This document shows, one piece after another, positions 43,501-53,000 of a stretch of DNA of 64,000 bases. The notes beneath the pieces were generated by a model, which worked only from the letters and a program-made list of their open reading frames with translations, was not told where the DNA came from and did not search any database. Position 1 is the stretch's first letter. Each line of letters starts with the position of its first letter. Source of the stretch: Odontocerum albicorne. Its lineage: Eukaryota > Arthropoda > Insecta > Trichoptera > Odontoceridae. A program made the position numbers and the translations under genes. Location: the NCBI GenBank assembly GCA_949825065.1, contig OX463846.1, forward strand, positions 2,063,778 through 2,127,777, read 5' to 3'.

Positions 43501-44040
43501 TTTTTTTAATATAAACGATTTCTAGGCACAAAATAGTACTAATATCATCGATTCGTTGACACAAAATAGTACTAATATCACCGATTCGTAGACACAAAAT
43601 AGTACTAATATCACCGATTCCTTGACTCAAAATCGTACTAATATCACCGATTCCTAGACACAAAATAGTATTAATATAACCGATTTCTGGACACAAAATA
43701 GTACTTATATCATCGATTCCTAGACACAAAATAGTACTAATATCACCAATTCGTAGACACAAAACAGTACTAATATCACCGGTTCGTAGACACAAAATAG
43801 TACTAATATCGCCGATTCCTAGACACAAAATAGTACTAATATAACCGATTCCTAGATACAAAATAGTACTAATATCACCGATTCCTAGACACAAAATAGT
43901 ACTAATATCACCGATTCCTAGACACAAAATAGTACTAATATCACCGATTCCTAGACACAAAATAGTACTAATATCACCGATTCCTAGACACAAAATAGTA
44001 CTAATATCACCGATTCCTAGACACAAAATAATAATAATAT
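40555..44040. repeat. 33-bp minisatellite, about 105 copies, with higher-order structure
   Basis: Unit 'gtactaatatcaccgattcc' + 'tagacacaaaata'. Variants (cgt/cct, atcacc/ataacc/atcatc, gacaca/gataca) recur in a fixed order. Blocks from about 41752 and 42709 repeat at 957 bp (29 units), and from 42332 and 43256 at 924 bp (28 units). The right end is homogeneous. Long open frames on both strands (339 codons, period C-L-G-I-G-D-I-S-T-I-L) follow from the repeat length. Confidence 0.97.
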
Positions 44041-44067
44041 CACCATATTCCTATACTAATGTTTATT

Positions 44068-44240
44068 CTAGGTTGGCGGCTGTACTCTAATGGTTAGCAT
44101 TCACGCCAAGCAAGCGGGCGCCCCAGGCTCGATTCCTGGCAGATTCACTAACGAACTGGTTTTAGTCTTAGAACGTTTTATATCAGAATTTATGTTTTTG
44201 CACAGTTTAATTTCTGCTTATCGTTAATTCTTATAGCGCT
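44068..44240 (+). mobile_element. tRNA-derived sequence (SINE head or degenerate tRNA)
   Basis: A-box-like 'tctaatggttagcattcacg' and a perfect T-arm: CCAGG-CTCGATT-CCTGG at 44123-44139. The acceptor ends do not pair and no clear anticodon stem is visible, so it is not called a functional tRNA. Downstream 'gaactggttttagtcttaga' looks like a SINE body. Confidence 0.5.
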
Positions 44241-44500
44241 ATTAAGCAACGTAAAAATATCACTACGTAAAAAATCTGACTAATAAAAACCTTTTACATA
44301 TTAAACCTGACAGTTGTCGTGAAAGTTTAAACTTATTGTCATCGGAAGCTTATATTTAATGTGTCAAGACTGCGTGTTTGCTGAAGTGCAACAGTTTGTA
44401 CAATAAATACATGAACATACGTCTAATACCCGCTGGGTAGGTGATAATCATATTCGATTAAGAGGCTTTGTCTTTCAGACCGCATTCTAAAAGTATTCAT
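44241..44500. other. No feature recognised
   Basis: Spacer between the tRNA-like unit and LINE-P debris. Confidence 0.35.
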
Positions 44501-44725
44501 TTGAAGATAATAGTGTGTTTGTGTCCATATTGATATTTGAAAGTGAAACTTGGATTCAGTAGAAGAAGATAAGAGAAGGGTTAATGCTGTGGAGAAGGGT
44601 GCACTAAGGATAATTTGTAGAATGTCAATATTTGAACGAAGGCAGAAGGAAGACATGAAGGCTGAAGGAAGAAGGCAGAAGGAAGACATGAAGGCAGAAG
44701 GAAGAAGGAAGACATGAAGGCAGAG
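44500..44725 (+). mobile_element. LINE-P coding fragment with purine-rich microrepeats
   Basis: 'gaaacttggattcagtagaa' and 'gggttaatgctgtggagaag' are the LINE-P E-S-x-T-W and R-R-V-N-A-V-E motifs. Followed by three imperfect repeats of 'gaaggcagaaggaagacatg'. Confidence 0.6.
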
Positions 44726-44749
44726 TTGGGCACTTAGATCATGGATTCA

Positions 44750-45245
44750 TTCCAATCATGGATTAGTGCTTCGCTCAAACATAAATTGTTTATTGGCCTT
44801 TCCAGTTCACCGGTCCTCTTTTTTTACGTCGTCCTTTATTGTCCATGCAGTGAGACTCTGGAATCAGTTACAAACCAATATAAGACTCGCTCCGTTCTTG
44901 GCATGCTTTAAGAAGCGACTGAAAAAGCTGTTAATTTCTAGTCAGTAAAATAACGTGTTTCATTCCCGATTTTTTTTCCTTTCCTCTCCCCCATCCCTTC
45001 CTTTCCTTTTGATTGATGATGTCTCACTTTATATGAAAAGGAATGTTCGGGCGATTGTCCGTCTTTGTGGGGGTTCGAGGGCATATGCTCACGCTTGTGT
45101 TTATGGATTTCGTGGGGATGGATAGTCATTTGAATTATTTATGCAACCATGTAACTTGCTTCATTTACTTTTGCCTGGTTGGTTGGAAGAGAGCGCCACC
45201 TGGCGATAATCCCGCCAGATTGTATTTGCAATAAAAGTGTTACAA
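44750..45245 (+). pseudogene. LINE-T (CR1-like) 3' end, copy 1
   Basis: 60-codon frame LRSNINCLLAFPVHRSSFFT, SSFIVHAVRLWNQLQTNIRL and ACFKKRLKKLLISSQ, stop, then a 300-bp 3' UTR ending 'ggttggttggaagagagcgc' 'cacctggcgataatcccgcc' 'agattgtatttgcaataaaa'. The F-x-V-x-A-x-R-L-W-N-x-L motif marks the CR1/Rex-type C-terminus. The 3' UTR end is shared with SINE-A. Confidence 0.85.
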
Positions 45246-45354
45246 GTTTAAATTACAAGTTTAACGTGGATTAATTTCCTCTATATACCTCATTGCATTT
45301 CCAGGATACAGATAAATTTAGCCTAAATTCGCATTTACACAAGTATTTTGGTAT

Positions 45355-45720
45355 TAACTTTGATCTATGGGAGTAAAAGTGGATGCTGAGAAAGATAAAA
45401 AATGCCGAATACATGATGTAGTAATGTGTGCGTGTACTTAGAATGATACATGGAAGGACAATGTATGATATAATACGGAATTGAGTGATTAAGGACCTAT
45501 GTGAATTTAAGACTGATGTGTTCAGTAACAGGAAGAGAAACACTCTGAGATGGTTTGGGCATGAGGGTCGAATAAGTGAAGAAAAACTAACAAAGCAGAT
45601 ATACAGTTAAATTATATTTGCCATAAAAGTGTTAAATAAATGAATAAATAGATGAATTTGGAGATCTGTTCTCTCTGCCTATCTCATAAGGGACGCGGTG
45701 TGATGATATGTACGTATAAA
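45355..45720 (+). mobile_element. LINE-P 3' region
   Basis: 'ctgagatggtttgggcatga' (L-R-W-F-G-H), 'gaaaaactaacaaagcagat' (L-T-K-Q-I), then tail 'tctctgcctatctcataagg'. Stops present. A 'ccataaaagtgttaaataaa' LINE-T-like tail is spliced into it near 45610. Confidence 0.6.
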
Positions 45721-46019
45721 TTTGAAGAATTTAAAATTAAGCCTTGACTTCATTGCATAACTTTCAATATGTGAAGTAGAAAAAACTACTTTTATAGAAT
45801 GATTAGAACCTGATGATGGTTTTGATTGATTGTTCAAGGTTTGGCATAGTTTAATTTTATGGTATTAAAAGTTATACAAAAAAATATATGGTGTCACGGT
45901 TCAACCAATATTACATAAGAAATGATTGCGGATAAAACTGTACAGAAACATTAAAATAGTTATTAATTCAATTCGTAAAAATGTGCGTTTCGAAATCAAA
46001 ATCTTTCGTCATTAGCTGA
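45721..46019. other. No feature recognised
   Basis: AT-rich spacer. Confidence 0.35.
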
Positions 46020-47060
46020 TCGCCGACTTGGAATTTATTATTTTTCTTTTTGTTCCTCACCACGTTGGAGGTTGGCAATCATCATCCCTATTTAACCCTT
46101 ACCTTCCTGTGTTAAAAAAATCCGCCCGTTCCGGTGTTGTGTATTCAATACACATCAATATACGAGTACATCTAAAAATGAGCGATTTAAAATCGGAAAA
46201 ATAAGAATATTCATAGCCAATCGCTTTAACTAATTAAATTTGATTTCAAAAGTGATAATAATTGAAATTTAATTACTAAAAACATGAAAAAAAAACATAG
46301 GCCAACGTTCACAAAAGGGGCGAAGCGACCACATCTACCGAAAACCGCCGACCAACTAAACGAGAAAAGCTAGCGAACTGAAATTCTATTTCTTGCCTTC
46401 CCATATACCGAAGTATGATATAGTGAGAGTGATATGTGAATAGCGTCGCTTCCTCACCCATAGTGGTGTTTTAGAATGAATATGCCTACGCCACACACTG
46501 GCACACGTTTGATTGTATTGGTGAATTTATTCCCGATTTTCACAAAATATCTCTGATGTGGCCGATAAGTGCTAATTATTATTAATATTTTTTTTTTAAT
46601 TCAATGCGTAAATGTATTACGGAGGAATACTTTAAATCTGAACCCAGTATTTATTATATTTATAGAGATATTAAAGTGTTTAGAAGCCATGTGTACTAGT
46701 TACACATCACAGGACAGGTAGGATTAACTTCATCTGCAGCTGCTCTGAACAATGTCTTCGTGCTACAGTGGAACCACTATCTTAGATTCTTCAGCCTGGA
46801 GTTTCTTCTTCCTTGATTTTTTTCCCTTGTACCTTCTCCTGCAATGTGACTTGGGTGATTTCAAATTTGTTTTCTGTCATGAAATGCCTAAAATATTCCA
46901 ATCTTCCCTTTTCAATGCAAAGGAGTATTTGTTTTTTTAATGGGTCTGAGAATAAAAGCCGAGAGAAGGGTGGGCCCACTATGGCATCTATTCGTATTTG
47001 ATGGGCGCTTAAATCGATGGATAAAAGTACCATGTATAACAATTGATCTAGTCTGATGAT
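46020..47060 (-). pseudogene. LINE-L-related reverse transcriptase C-terminus interrupted by pB-MITE copy 4
   Basis: Minus strand: LKKQILLCIEKGRLEYFRHF, TENKFEITQVTLQEKVQGKK, then after frame changes a tail ending in A-A-A-D-E. The MITE follows. Beyond it (46091-46020) sequence resumes as M-M-I-A-N-L-Q-R-G-E-E-Q-K-E-K, the expected end of the protein. A one-base offset exists at the junction. 5'-truncated. Confidence 0.7.
46092..46727. mobile_element. pB-MITE copy 4
   Basis: TTAA-bounded, 'ttaacccttaccttcctgtg' and, reverse complemented, 'ttaatcctacctgtcctgtg'. Interior 'ccgttccggtgttgtgtatt' and 'aaatgagcgatttaaaatcg' match copies 3 and 5. Confidence 0.8.
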
Positions 47061-47239
47061 TCTATTACCAAATATCTTACGTTGATGGTCGCAGCTACTA
47101 CCACCTTACTACCCTTAAACTCAACTTTATATATTTATTAGTAATATTTTTAATCTGTCAGTAATAACAGTGGGTATCTTGGGTCACTCATACATAGCGA
47201 TGGAGGATGTGCAGCAGATGTAACACATAGAATAAGTGT

Positions 47240-47760
47240 GGGATGGATGAAGTTTAGAGATCAATGACGGGAGTTCTATGTGATCCGAAAATGCCAGTAA
47301 AGTTAAAAGGAAAAGTATACCAAAGGATTGTCAGACCCGCACTCCTCTATGGCTCCGATTGCTGGACGATGTATTATTATTACTCTAGGCAACTAGAAAC
47401 TGTTGAAATGCGCATGCTTAGATGGTCAGCTGTTGTGTCCCTAAGAGACAAAATAAAAAGCATTCGTGGAAGCCTAGGTGTTACAGATATCAACATCAAG
47501 ATGGAGGAGAGGCGATTGAGATGGTATGGGCATGTTGGACGCAGTGAACCAGACAATCTCTATGGATCTTCCTTGAATAACAACCAGAGGAAGACCAAAT
47601 AATTGATGGGTGGTGCAAAAAGATAACCTGATGCAGATACACGGCCTGGGGGACGTAGTCCGGGACAGAAGAGCATACACCCTGAGGACGAGGAGAGCTG
47701 ACCCCAGCAGTCTTCGCAGACAATGAGTTGGGATGGAGCCAGGGAGAAGTAATAACAGTG
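47240..47760 (+). pseudogene. LINE-R (RTE-like) reverse transcriptase C-terminus, copy 2
   Basis: MTGVLCDPKMPVKLKGKVYQ, RIVRPALLYGSDCWTM, then QLETVEMRMLRWSAVVSLRD, IRGSLGVTDINIKMEERRLR and WYGHVGRSEPDN. It extends further 5' than the copy at 16921. A 'ttattattactc' (Y-Y-Y-Y) replaces the usual residues between both blocks. After about 47600 the frame shifts and ends at 'caatgagttgggatggagcc' 'agggagaag'. Confidence 0.85.
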
Positions 47761-47974
47761 GGTTTGAACGTTGAGTATGAACGTCGTTAAAAAGTTTTGC
47801 TGGAAGGTTCTTCTCATTGTGAAATGCGATATAACTCAACTTTGGTCTTCAGATCGATGATGATACTTGTATTTTTTTGGCCAGTACTGTTCAACACTAC
47901 TCATTTAATGGGTATCATTCATGTCTGATTCTTAAGTATTCTAAAAAAAAAAAATTAAATAGCGAGTGATTTTT
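47761..47974. other. No feature recognised
   Basis: Spacer between LINE-R and the next LINE fragment. Confidence 0.35.
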
Positions 47975-48165
47975 TACGAGATGAGAAAATATGTAAGACT
48001 AAAGAGGCGTTTCAACTGATTTTCTCAATATTTTTGTATGGTGTTGAAACATAGACCTTGGGATAATCGGAAAGACAACAGATCGATGACTTTGAAATGT
48101 GGTGTTGTCACAGAATGCTCTGGATACCATGGACAGCCATGAAAACAAATGTGTCTATTTTAGCC
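47975..48165 (+). pseudogene. LINE-L-like reverse transcriptase fragment
   Basis: Degenerate F-L-Y-G-V-E-T-x-T-L and F-E-M-W-C-C-H-R-M-L-W-I-P-W-T-A-M motifs ('gaaatgtggtgttgtcacag' 'aatgctctggataccatgga'). Stops present. Directly fused to LINE-T at 48166. Confidence 0.65.
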
Positions 48166-48560
48166 GGTTTGAGACTCTGAAATCAGTTACAAACCAATAT
48201 AAGACTCGCTCCGTCCTTGGCATGCTTTAAGAAGCGACTGAAAAAACTCTTAATTTCTAGTCAGTAAAATAACGTGTTTCATTCCTGATTTTTCTTTTCC
48301 TTTTCTCTCAACCATCCCTTTCTTTCCTTTTGATTGATGATATCTCGCTTTATATGAAAAAAAATGTTCGGGTGATTGTCCGTTTTTGTGAGGTTCGTGG
48401 GCATATACTTACCTATGTGTTTATGAATTTCGTGGGGATAGTCATTTGAATGATTTATGCGACCACGTAACTTGCTTCATTTACTTTTGTCTGGTTGGTT
48501 GGAAGAGATTGCGACCTGGCAATAAGCCCGCCAGATTGTATTTGCAATAATAGCTTTAAA
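48166..48560 (+). mobile_element. LINE-T (CR1-like) 3' end, copy 2
   Basis: Starts inside the R-L-W-N motif ('gagactctgaaatcagttac'), runs through ACFKKRLKKLLISSQ and the full 3' UTR to 'tggcaataagcccgccagat' 'tgtatttgcaataa'. Shorter 5' extent than the other two copies. Confidence 0.85.
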
Positions 48561-48815
48561 TTAATAAATAAATGTTTTATCTCTATGCTGAGATACTATA
48601 AACCTGCTGGCCAACTAACTAGGAGTTCCTGTTTAACTAAGTCAATCAGTTTATTAAAAACTATTGTCATTGAAAAGACCATTGAAATCTATTGTCATTA
48701 AAAAGAACATTGAAATCAAACAACTCTAAACACTTTCGGAAATATATTTCATAACAAAAACACGCAAACCTTATTTATTGTATTGTATTTTTTAATTACC
48801 TCCACTTTTGGAGTC
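48561..48815. other. No feature recognised
   Basis: Contains a small duplication ('ctattgtcattgaaaagacc' / 'ctattgtcattaaaaagaac'). Confidence 0.35.
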
Positions 48816-48819
48816 GATT

Positions 48820-49310
48820 TGATCAAGGATGGAAATACATAAATACCATCACGGCATTTCTCTGTCGGGAAGGCACGGAAATGGTGTGATGGTAGAGAGT
48901 GCCAGACATTCTTATTTTGACGCACATTCCTCGCATCTACCACATCCATACACTTTCTCATACAACTCCTGCGATTTATATGACTATCTACGTTTCCTTA
49001 TTTCAAAATATCGTTTACTTGATCCATCTATACTTTTATGGTCTTCCTTTCGTACGCCTTCCACTTAAATTTGCACCAAGTCTTTATTCATTCATTAGTT
49101 TCTCATGCCCAAACAATTTCACAGTCTTTTTCATTTTACTTAACCTATCAGCTTTAAGTCAACATTTGTCCCTTATCACTTCCTTCCGTCTTCTATCATA
49201 CATTGTTACTCCCACGAATTCTTATTAGTGCACGCATTTCCACAGCATTATACTAATTCTATCAGTTTTTTTCCACGTCCATATTTCACTCAAATATATC
49301 AAGGTGTCCT
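48820..49310 (-). mobile_element. LINE-P C-terminal tail and 3' UTR
   Basis: Plus strand shows the tail in reverse ('tctctgtcgggaaggcacgg', 'acactttctcatacaactcc') followed by reversed coding sequence ('gtctcatgcccaaacaattt', 'tttccacagcattatacta'). Frames degraded. Confidence 0.65.
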
Positions 49311-49375
49311 ATTTGAGTCTTGTACTTAGAGGAGCAAAGTACAAATTACTGCACCTGATCATCCAAGGCAAAATA

Positions 49376-49865
49376 TTAGGTGTTATTATAAGTCTACAAT
49401 TCATCTGTTCAGCCAATTCTACGGTGGTTTGAAGGGGATCTTCATGAATAATATGATTCAAGCGGTCTTCATCGAAGTCCACTGGTCGTCCGGAACGCTC
49501 CATGTCTTTCAGATCGAAATTACCGTCTTTGAAACGCAAAAACCTTCGACGAACTGTCCTTTTATTCATAGCATCTTCACCGTACACTTCGCAAATATAG
49601 CGAGCAGCTTTGGCAGCTTTATTTTTTCGATTGAACGCGAACAGAAGGAGGTGTCGAAAATGCTCACTTTCGTCTACTTGACATTCCATTTTGAAGGCTT
49701 GTAATCAAATAAAATAATATATGTAACGTAAAAGCAAACACAATGTCTCAAAGAACAGAAAATTTTCTTTCGAATGACGTATAACATTTACCATTTTGTT
49801 TTACTTTTGGTGCTCACTTTTAAATTGAAAAAAAAAAAAACGGACACAATTATTTTAACACCTAA
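49376..49865 (-). mobile_element. Mariner-derived MITE inserted in LINE-L
   Basis: Ends 'ttaggtgttattataagtct' and, reverse complemented, 'ttaggtgttaaaataattgt', TA flanks at 49374-49375 and 49866-49867. 490 bp. Holds only the N-terminal part of a transposase gene. Confidence 0.92.
49378..49689 (-). pseudogene. Mariner transposase N-terminal half (DNA-binding domain only)
   Basis: Starts MECQVDESEHFRHLLLFAFN, then AARYICEVYGEDAMNKRTVR, RRFLRFKDGNFDLKDMERSG and DEDRLNHIIHEDPLQTTVEL. This is the paired HTH domain of a mariner transposase. The frame then runs into the 5' TIR, so the whole DD34D catalytic domain is deleted. About 110 residues of a ~345-residue protein remain, free of stops. Confidence 0.9.
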
Positions 49866-50049
49866 TAGAAAATCAAAGAGGTGTTGGCAGAAGGCAAATC
49901 TCCTGGTTCCGCAATATACGTGATTGGAAGCCATGGCATAAGGGACGTTGGAGATCTTTTTCGGGCTGCCGGAGACAAAGATGTCTACTCTCAGATGATA
50001 TTCAACGTTGGGGGGACCTGACATGATACTGGGAAGAAGAAGAAGATAT

Positions 50050-50540
50050 CAAAGTTGGCACCTAAGTACTGTTGTAGACCATGATCAATGAATGGAAATA
50101 ATTATAGGTAAATTGGCGTGTATATCACACGAGAAAATTTAGAAGTATTCTATTTTTGGGCAATTATGAAAAAACGAACACTTAATTTATTCATCGAGTT
50201 TTGACCTATATTTCTAAATTGTGTGAAATAGCGTTTATTTGTTGATTAGGCGTCTGAGTATTGTATGTTATAACATCCGGATTAGTGATTATTTAACGAT
50301 CGTAGGTTGATATCACGAATGATATGACATAGATATATGATTTTGACATAGAGCATATGTTAACATAATAAGTGACACAGGCGACAAATAATAATTTTAT
50401 GGTGACTTTGACATTGATACTTTTATGGTGTGTATTTGATCATGGTTAAATATGCTGTCCGGAGAGTAGTTTCATGTTTCTCGGATATATGTCATTAGTA
50501 CAAACTTTAAGGTTGATGTATTAAGTAAGATAAAAAAAGA
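50050..50540. other. No feature recognised
   Basis: AT-rich half-kilobase with no match in the window. Confidence 0.35.
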
Positions 50541-50544
50541 GATT

Positions 50545-50795
50545 TTTAAAATTGTTTGAGCGTATACAACGAATAGAACGTGTGAGAAACAGTCAACGCG
50601 CTGCGAACATGCGTCAGCATGGCCAGGCGGCTCAGCAGGGTCCACATGTTTGTGGCATTTGGGGGATGGAGTGCGCTTCCATGATCGGGCTGTTCTCTCA
50701 CAGAAGATCACACGATCGACGTGGGAGAACGGTTCAAGACTGACGTTGGAGTGGCAAGGGGATCCTCGACTGTGAGGCCCGGCAACGACGATAAC
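50545..50795 (+). pseudogene. LINE-Z C-terminus with C2H2-like zinc finger
   Basis: 63-codon frame: RIQRIERVRNSQRAANMRQH then VCGIWGMECASMIGLFSHRR, SHDRRGRTVQD, stop. The C-x-I-x-x-x-x-C-x(5)-L-x-x-H-x(3)-H pattern is a C2H2-type finger found at the end of some non-LTR retrotransposon proteins; the first cysteine pair is imperfect (C-G-I-W-G-M-E-C). 3' UTR 'gtggcaaggggatcctcgac' 'tgtgaggcccggcaacgacg'. Confidence 0.75.
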
Positions 50796-50849
50796 GAATG
50801 AATTAAAAAAGAGTAATAAAATAAATATGCAGTGCAAATATGAGTAGAA

Positions 50850-50965
50850 TAACACTTTTGTCAACTATAGTACAACCTAACGGGTTCATTACTTGTGGCA
50901 ATCTTTTCCAACCAACCGGAAAGGTCTTTAAAAAAATCTTACTGAAATTGTAGACTGGACCTTTG
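50850..50965 (-). repeat. SINE-A tail fragment
   Basis: Plus strand 'actatagtacaacctaacgg' and 'caatcttttccaaccaaccg' match the reversed SINE-A tail. Confidence 0.55.
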
Positions 50966-51064
50966 GAAAAAAGTCTTGGTAACAACGGGAAACGATTCCG
51001 CGAATGTCTGGTTGAAAGATCGGTATAGTACAACGTAGGTTGTCAAAGCATGCTTGAACCAAAA

Positions 51065-51150
51065 CAATGACATTTTGATAGGATTATAAAAAGTCAGAGA
51101 AATCGTAGTTGTATGAATGTGGAAAATACGAAAGACACGTTTCTCGATAA
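51065..51150 (+). mobile_element. LINE-P tail fragment
   Basis: 'aaaagtcagagaaatcgtag' and 'gaatgtggaaaatacgaaag' only. Confidence 0.45.
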
Positions 51151-51154
51151 TCTC

Positions 51155-51335
51155 TGTGTCTAGTTGGTAGCACACCTGTCTCCCAATCCGCGTGTTAAGA
51201 GTTCGATTTCCGTGATTTTTTAAAAAAAGGATCTCAATTCGGTTTTACTTAAGGCCTCATAAACATCTCTCTAGTCAGTCGAGAAGAAATTTCCTCAAGG
51301 CAATAAACCCATCAGGTTGTATTGTAACATATTAT
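51155..51335 (+). mobile_element. SINE-A, slightly degraded
   Basis: 'ctctgtgtctagttggtagc' (A box), 'gttaagagttcgatttccgt' (B box), body 'ttacttaaggcctcataaac', tail 'aaggcaataaacccatcagg' 'ttgtattgt'. Confidence 0.75.
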
Positions 51336-51483
51336 ATATAATGAAACTAATACAAATAATACAAAGTCTGTTGCTCATTTCGCTTTACCTATCACGGCAG
51401 GTTATATTTGCCAAATTAATCTGATAAGCTATGTACCGAACGTAGATTGCTGTAAAAAAAGAAAATATCAGTAATATTTTTAC

Positions 51484-52056
51484 TATACTTCGGAAAGTCT
51501 AGGATGAACCGTGCGACGTTTGTCACAAAGGGATGGGGTAAAATCGTTTTTTTTACAAATCGAATAGTTTTTTACAAATCGAACGATTGTTTTTCTCTAA
51601 ACTGATGTTTTAATTCCTAATTTTCATTATACTGAATTTCTAATGTATTGTATGATTTGTATATATCTTTAAATAGGTTAAAATCCACTATGAATTGATA
51701 CTAATTACGAACATTTAATTAAAATCGATTTTCGAAATCGATTTTTGAAAATCCAATTATTGAGTACCCCATCCCTAGCCAATGCAGACTAACGTAGTGA
51801 CTTTTGACAAACGTCACCAAATATTATTTGATTTTAACAAACTGCTACATTTTTGCTAATTTGTGACAAGATGTATTAATTTGTCATTATTGTTAGTTTT
51901 ATGTAATGTATTAACCTAAATAACTTGCTATTTATTAGAATCGAGGCTTATATTAAAGTTGATAAAATAATTAAAATTACTGAACATCGTTACAAGGTTG
52001 TATTGGGGCAAATTTGTGAGCTGTCATACGGTTCATTCTAGATTTTCCGAACTATA
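51484..52056. mobile_element. MITE-E, subfamily 2
   Basis: Ends 'tatacttcggaaagtctagg' and, reverse complemented, 'tatagttcggaaaatctaga'. Interior closest to the 39242 copy ('aaccgtgcgacgttt'). Confidence 0.82.
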
Positions 52057-52089
52057 AAGTAACAATATTCAATATATATATAATATGTT

Positions 52090-52335
52090 ACGTGTATTTC
52101 AAATGTGACTGGAAGATATGCAAAGACCACGGAAATTAAGGAAGACTAGGGAAAGTATGGTTGGATAATGTGAATGATATTCTGAAAGAAGGAAACGTAG
52201 AAAGTCTGAGAATTGTAGAAGTTGTATGGATGTAGTGTGTGGAGACAGGAACGTGTGGCACTCTGTCCTTCCTGCCTATACCGGCAGGGAAATGGCGTGA
52301 TGGTATGTATGTACGTTGTTATATTCAGAATGTTA
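52090..52335 (+). mobile_element. LINE-P 3' tail
   Basis: 'gaaagtatggttggataatg', 'tgatattctgaaagaaggaa', 'gcctataccggcagggaaat' 'ggcgtgatggtatgtatgta': one of the least diverged copies of the LINE-P end. Confidence 0.75.
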
Positions 52336-52574
52336 GAAACATAATGGTCGTCTGATATGAATAAGGAAATTCCACATTCTTGTTCCAATATATTCCCAGG
52401 GTGAGATATAGCCCTTTAGTTCCAAAGAATGATATCTACGTTTAATTTTATTTTATGAAAAAGGCTTTGAAGAGAATTGTTTCCCATATTTTTAAGCTTC
52501 CTTATAATGGTATTTTTTATTAAAACGTCTTTGAAGTGTCATCGATTTTATTTTCATGGTATATGTTTATATAT

Positions 52575-52818
52575 TATTTATAGTTAGGACATTAACTTTG
52601 TGGGGGTTTAAATACATTGTAATTTGTTTTATCAAACACTGTTTATTCCACTTTTTGTAACGGTACCACCCTACCGGTTTCAAGGCTTTAACCTCCTCTT
52701 CAGGGGAGCACAAACAAGACTTATTTGTGCTCCCCTGATGATGAGCTTTGAAACCGGTAGGGTTATACCGTTACACAAAGTGAAATAAATAGTTTTTGAT
52801 GAAAGAAATTACAATGTT
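52575..52818. mobile_element. Foldback-F copy 4
   Basis: Left arm 'gttaggacattaactttgtg', 'gtaacggtaccaccctaccg', right arm 'ctttgaaaccggtagggtta' 'taccgttac'. Loop near 'acaagacttatttgtgctcc'. The right arm ends earlier than the left. Confidence 0.8.
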
Positions 52819-52869
52819 TATGTTGAGTTATTAATATTTATTATGTTCTATGATCCTGTCCATTCTTGA

Positions 52870-53000
52870 TAACTCTTGACGATCTTTGTAACCTAGTTAG
52901 TAAGACTTCAGTCTTTCAGCCAATAAGTTGCGGGCTCGATTTCCGTTGGTAGCCAATTTTTTTAAAAAGGCTTCCAAAAAGGATTCACGACACTCCAGTG
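52870..53000 (+). repeat. SINE-A head and partial body
   Basis: 'tgtaacctagttagtaagac' (A box) and 'ttgcgggctcgatttccgtt' (B box), then T-rich junction; tail absent. Confidence 0.65.

Larger units (their letters stand above)
49320..50045 (+). pseudogene. LINE-L C-terminal tail split by a mariner MITE
   Basis: 'acaaattactgcacctgatc' 'atccaaggcaaaata' joins, after removal of the MITE, to 'gaaaatcaaagaggtgttgg', giving Q-G-K-I-E-N-Q-R-G-V-G in frame. It then continues 'ggcagaaggcaaatctcctg' 'gttccgcaatatacgtgatt' and 'gagatctttttcgggctgcc', ending in GAAGAAGAAGAAG. Same tail as 13609 (minus). Confidence 0.85.

Noticed and set aside
40565..44026. Open frames up to 339 codons with leucine/isoleucine-rich 11-residue repeats
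   Set aside because: Again produced by a 33-bp tandem repeat; both strands open; no start context or flanking exon. I do not regard them as leucine-rich repeat proteins.
40555..44040. CRISPR-like array
   Set aside because: Units are contiguous with no unique spacers, there are no cas genes, and the surrounding DNA is clearly eukaryotic.
44068..44140. Functional tRNA gene
   Set aside because: Only the T-arm pairs well. Acceptor and anticodon stems are not convincing, and SINE-like sequence follows. Kept as tRNA-derived.
46752..47001. Plus-strand open frames over LINE-L
   Set aside because: They are shadows of the minus-strand reverse-transcriptase tail, which has recognisable motifs.
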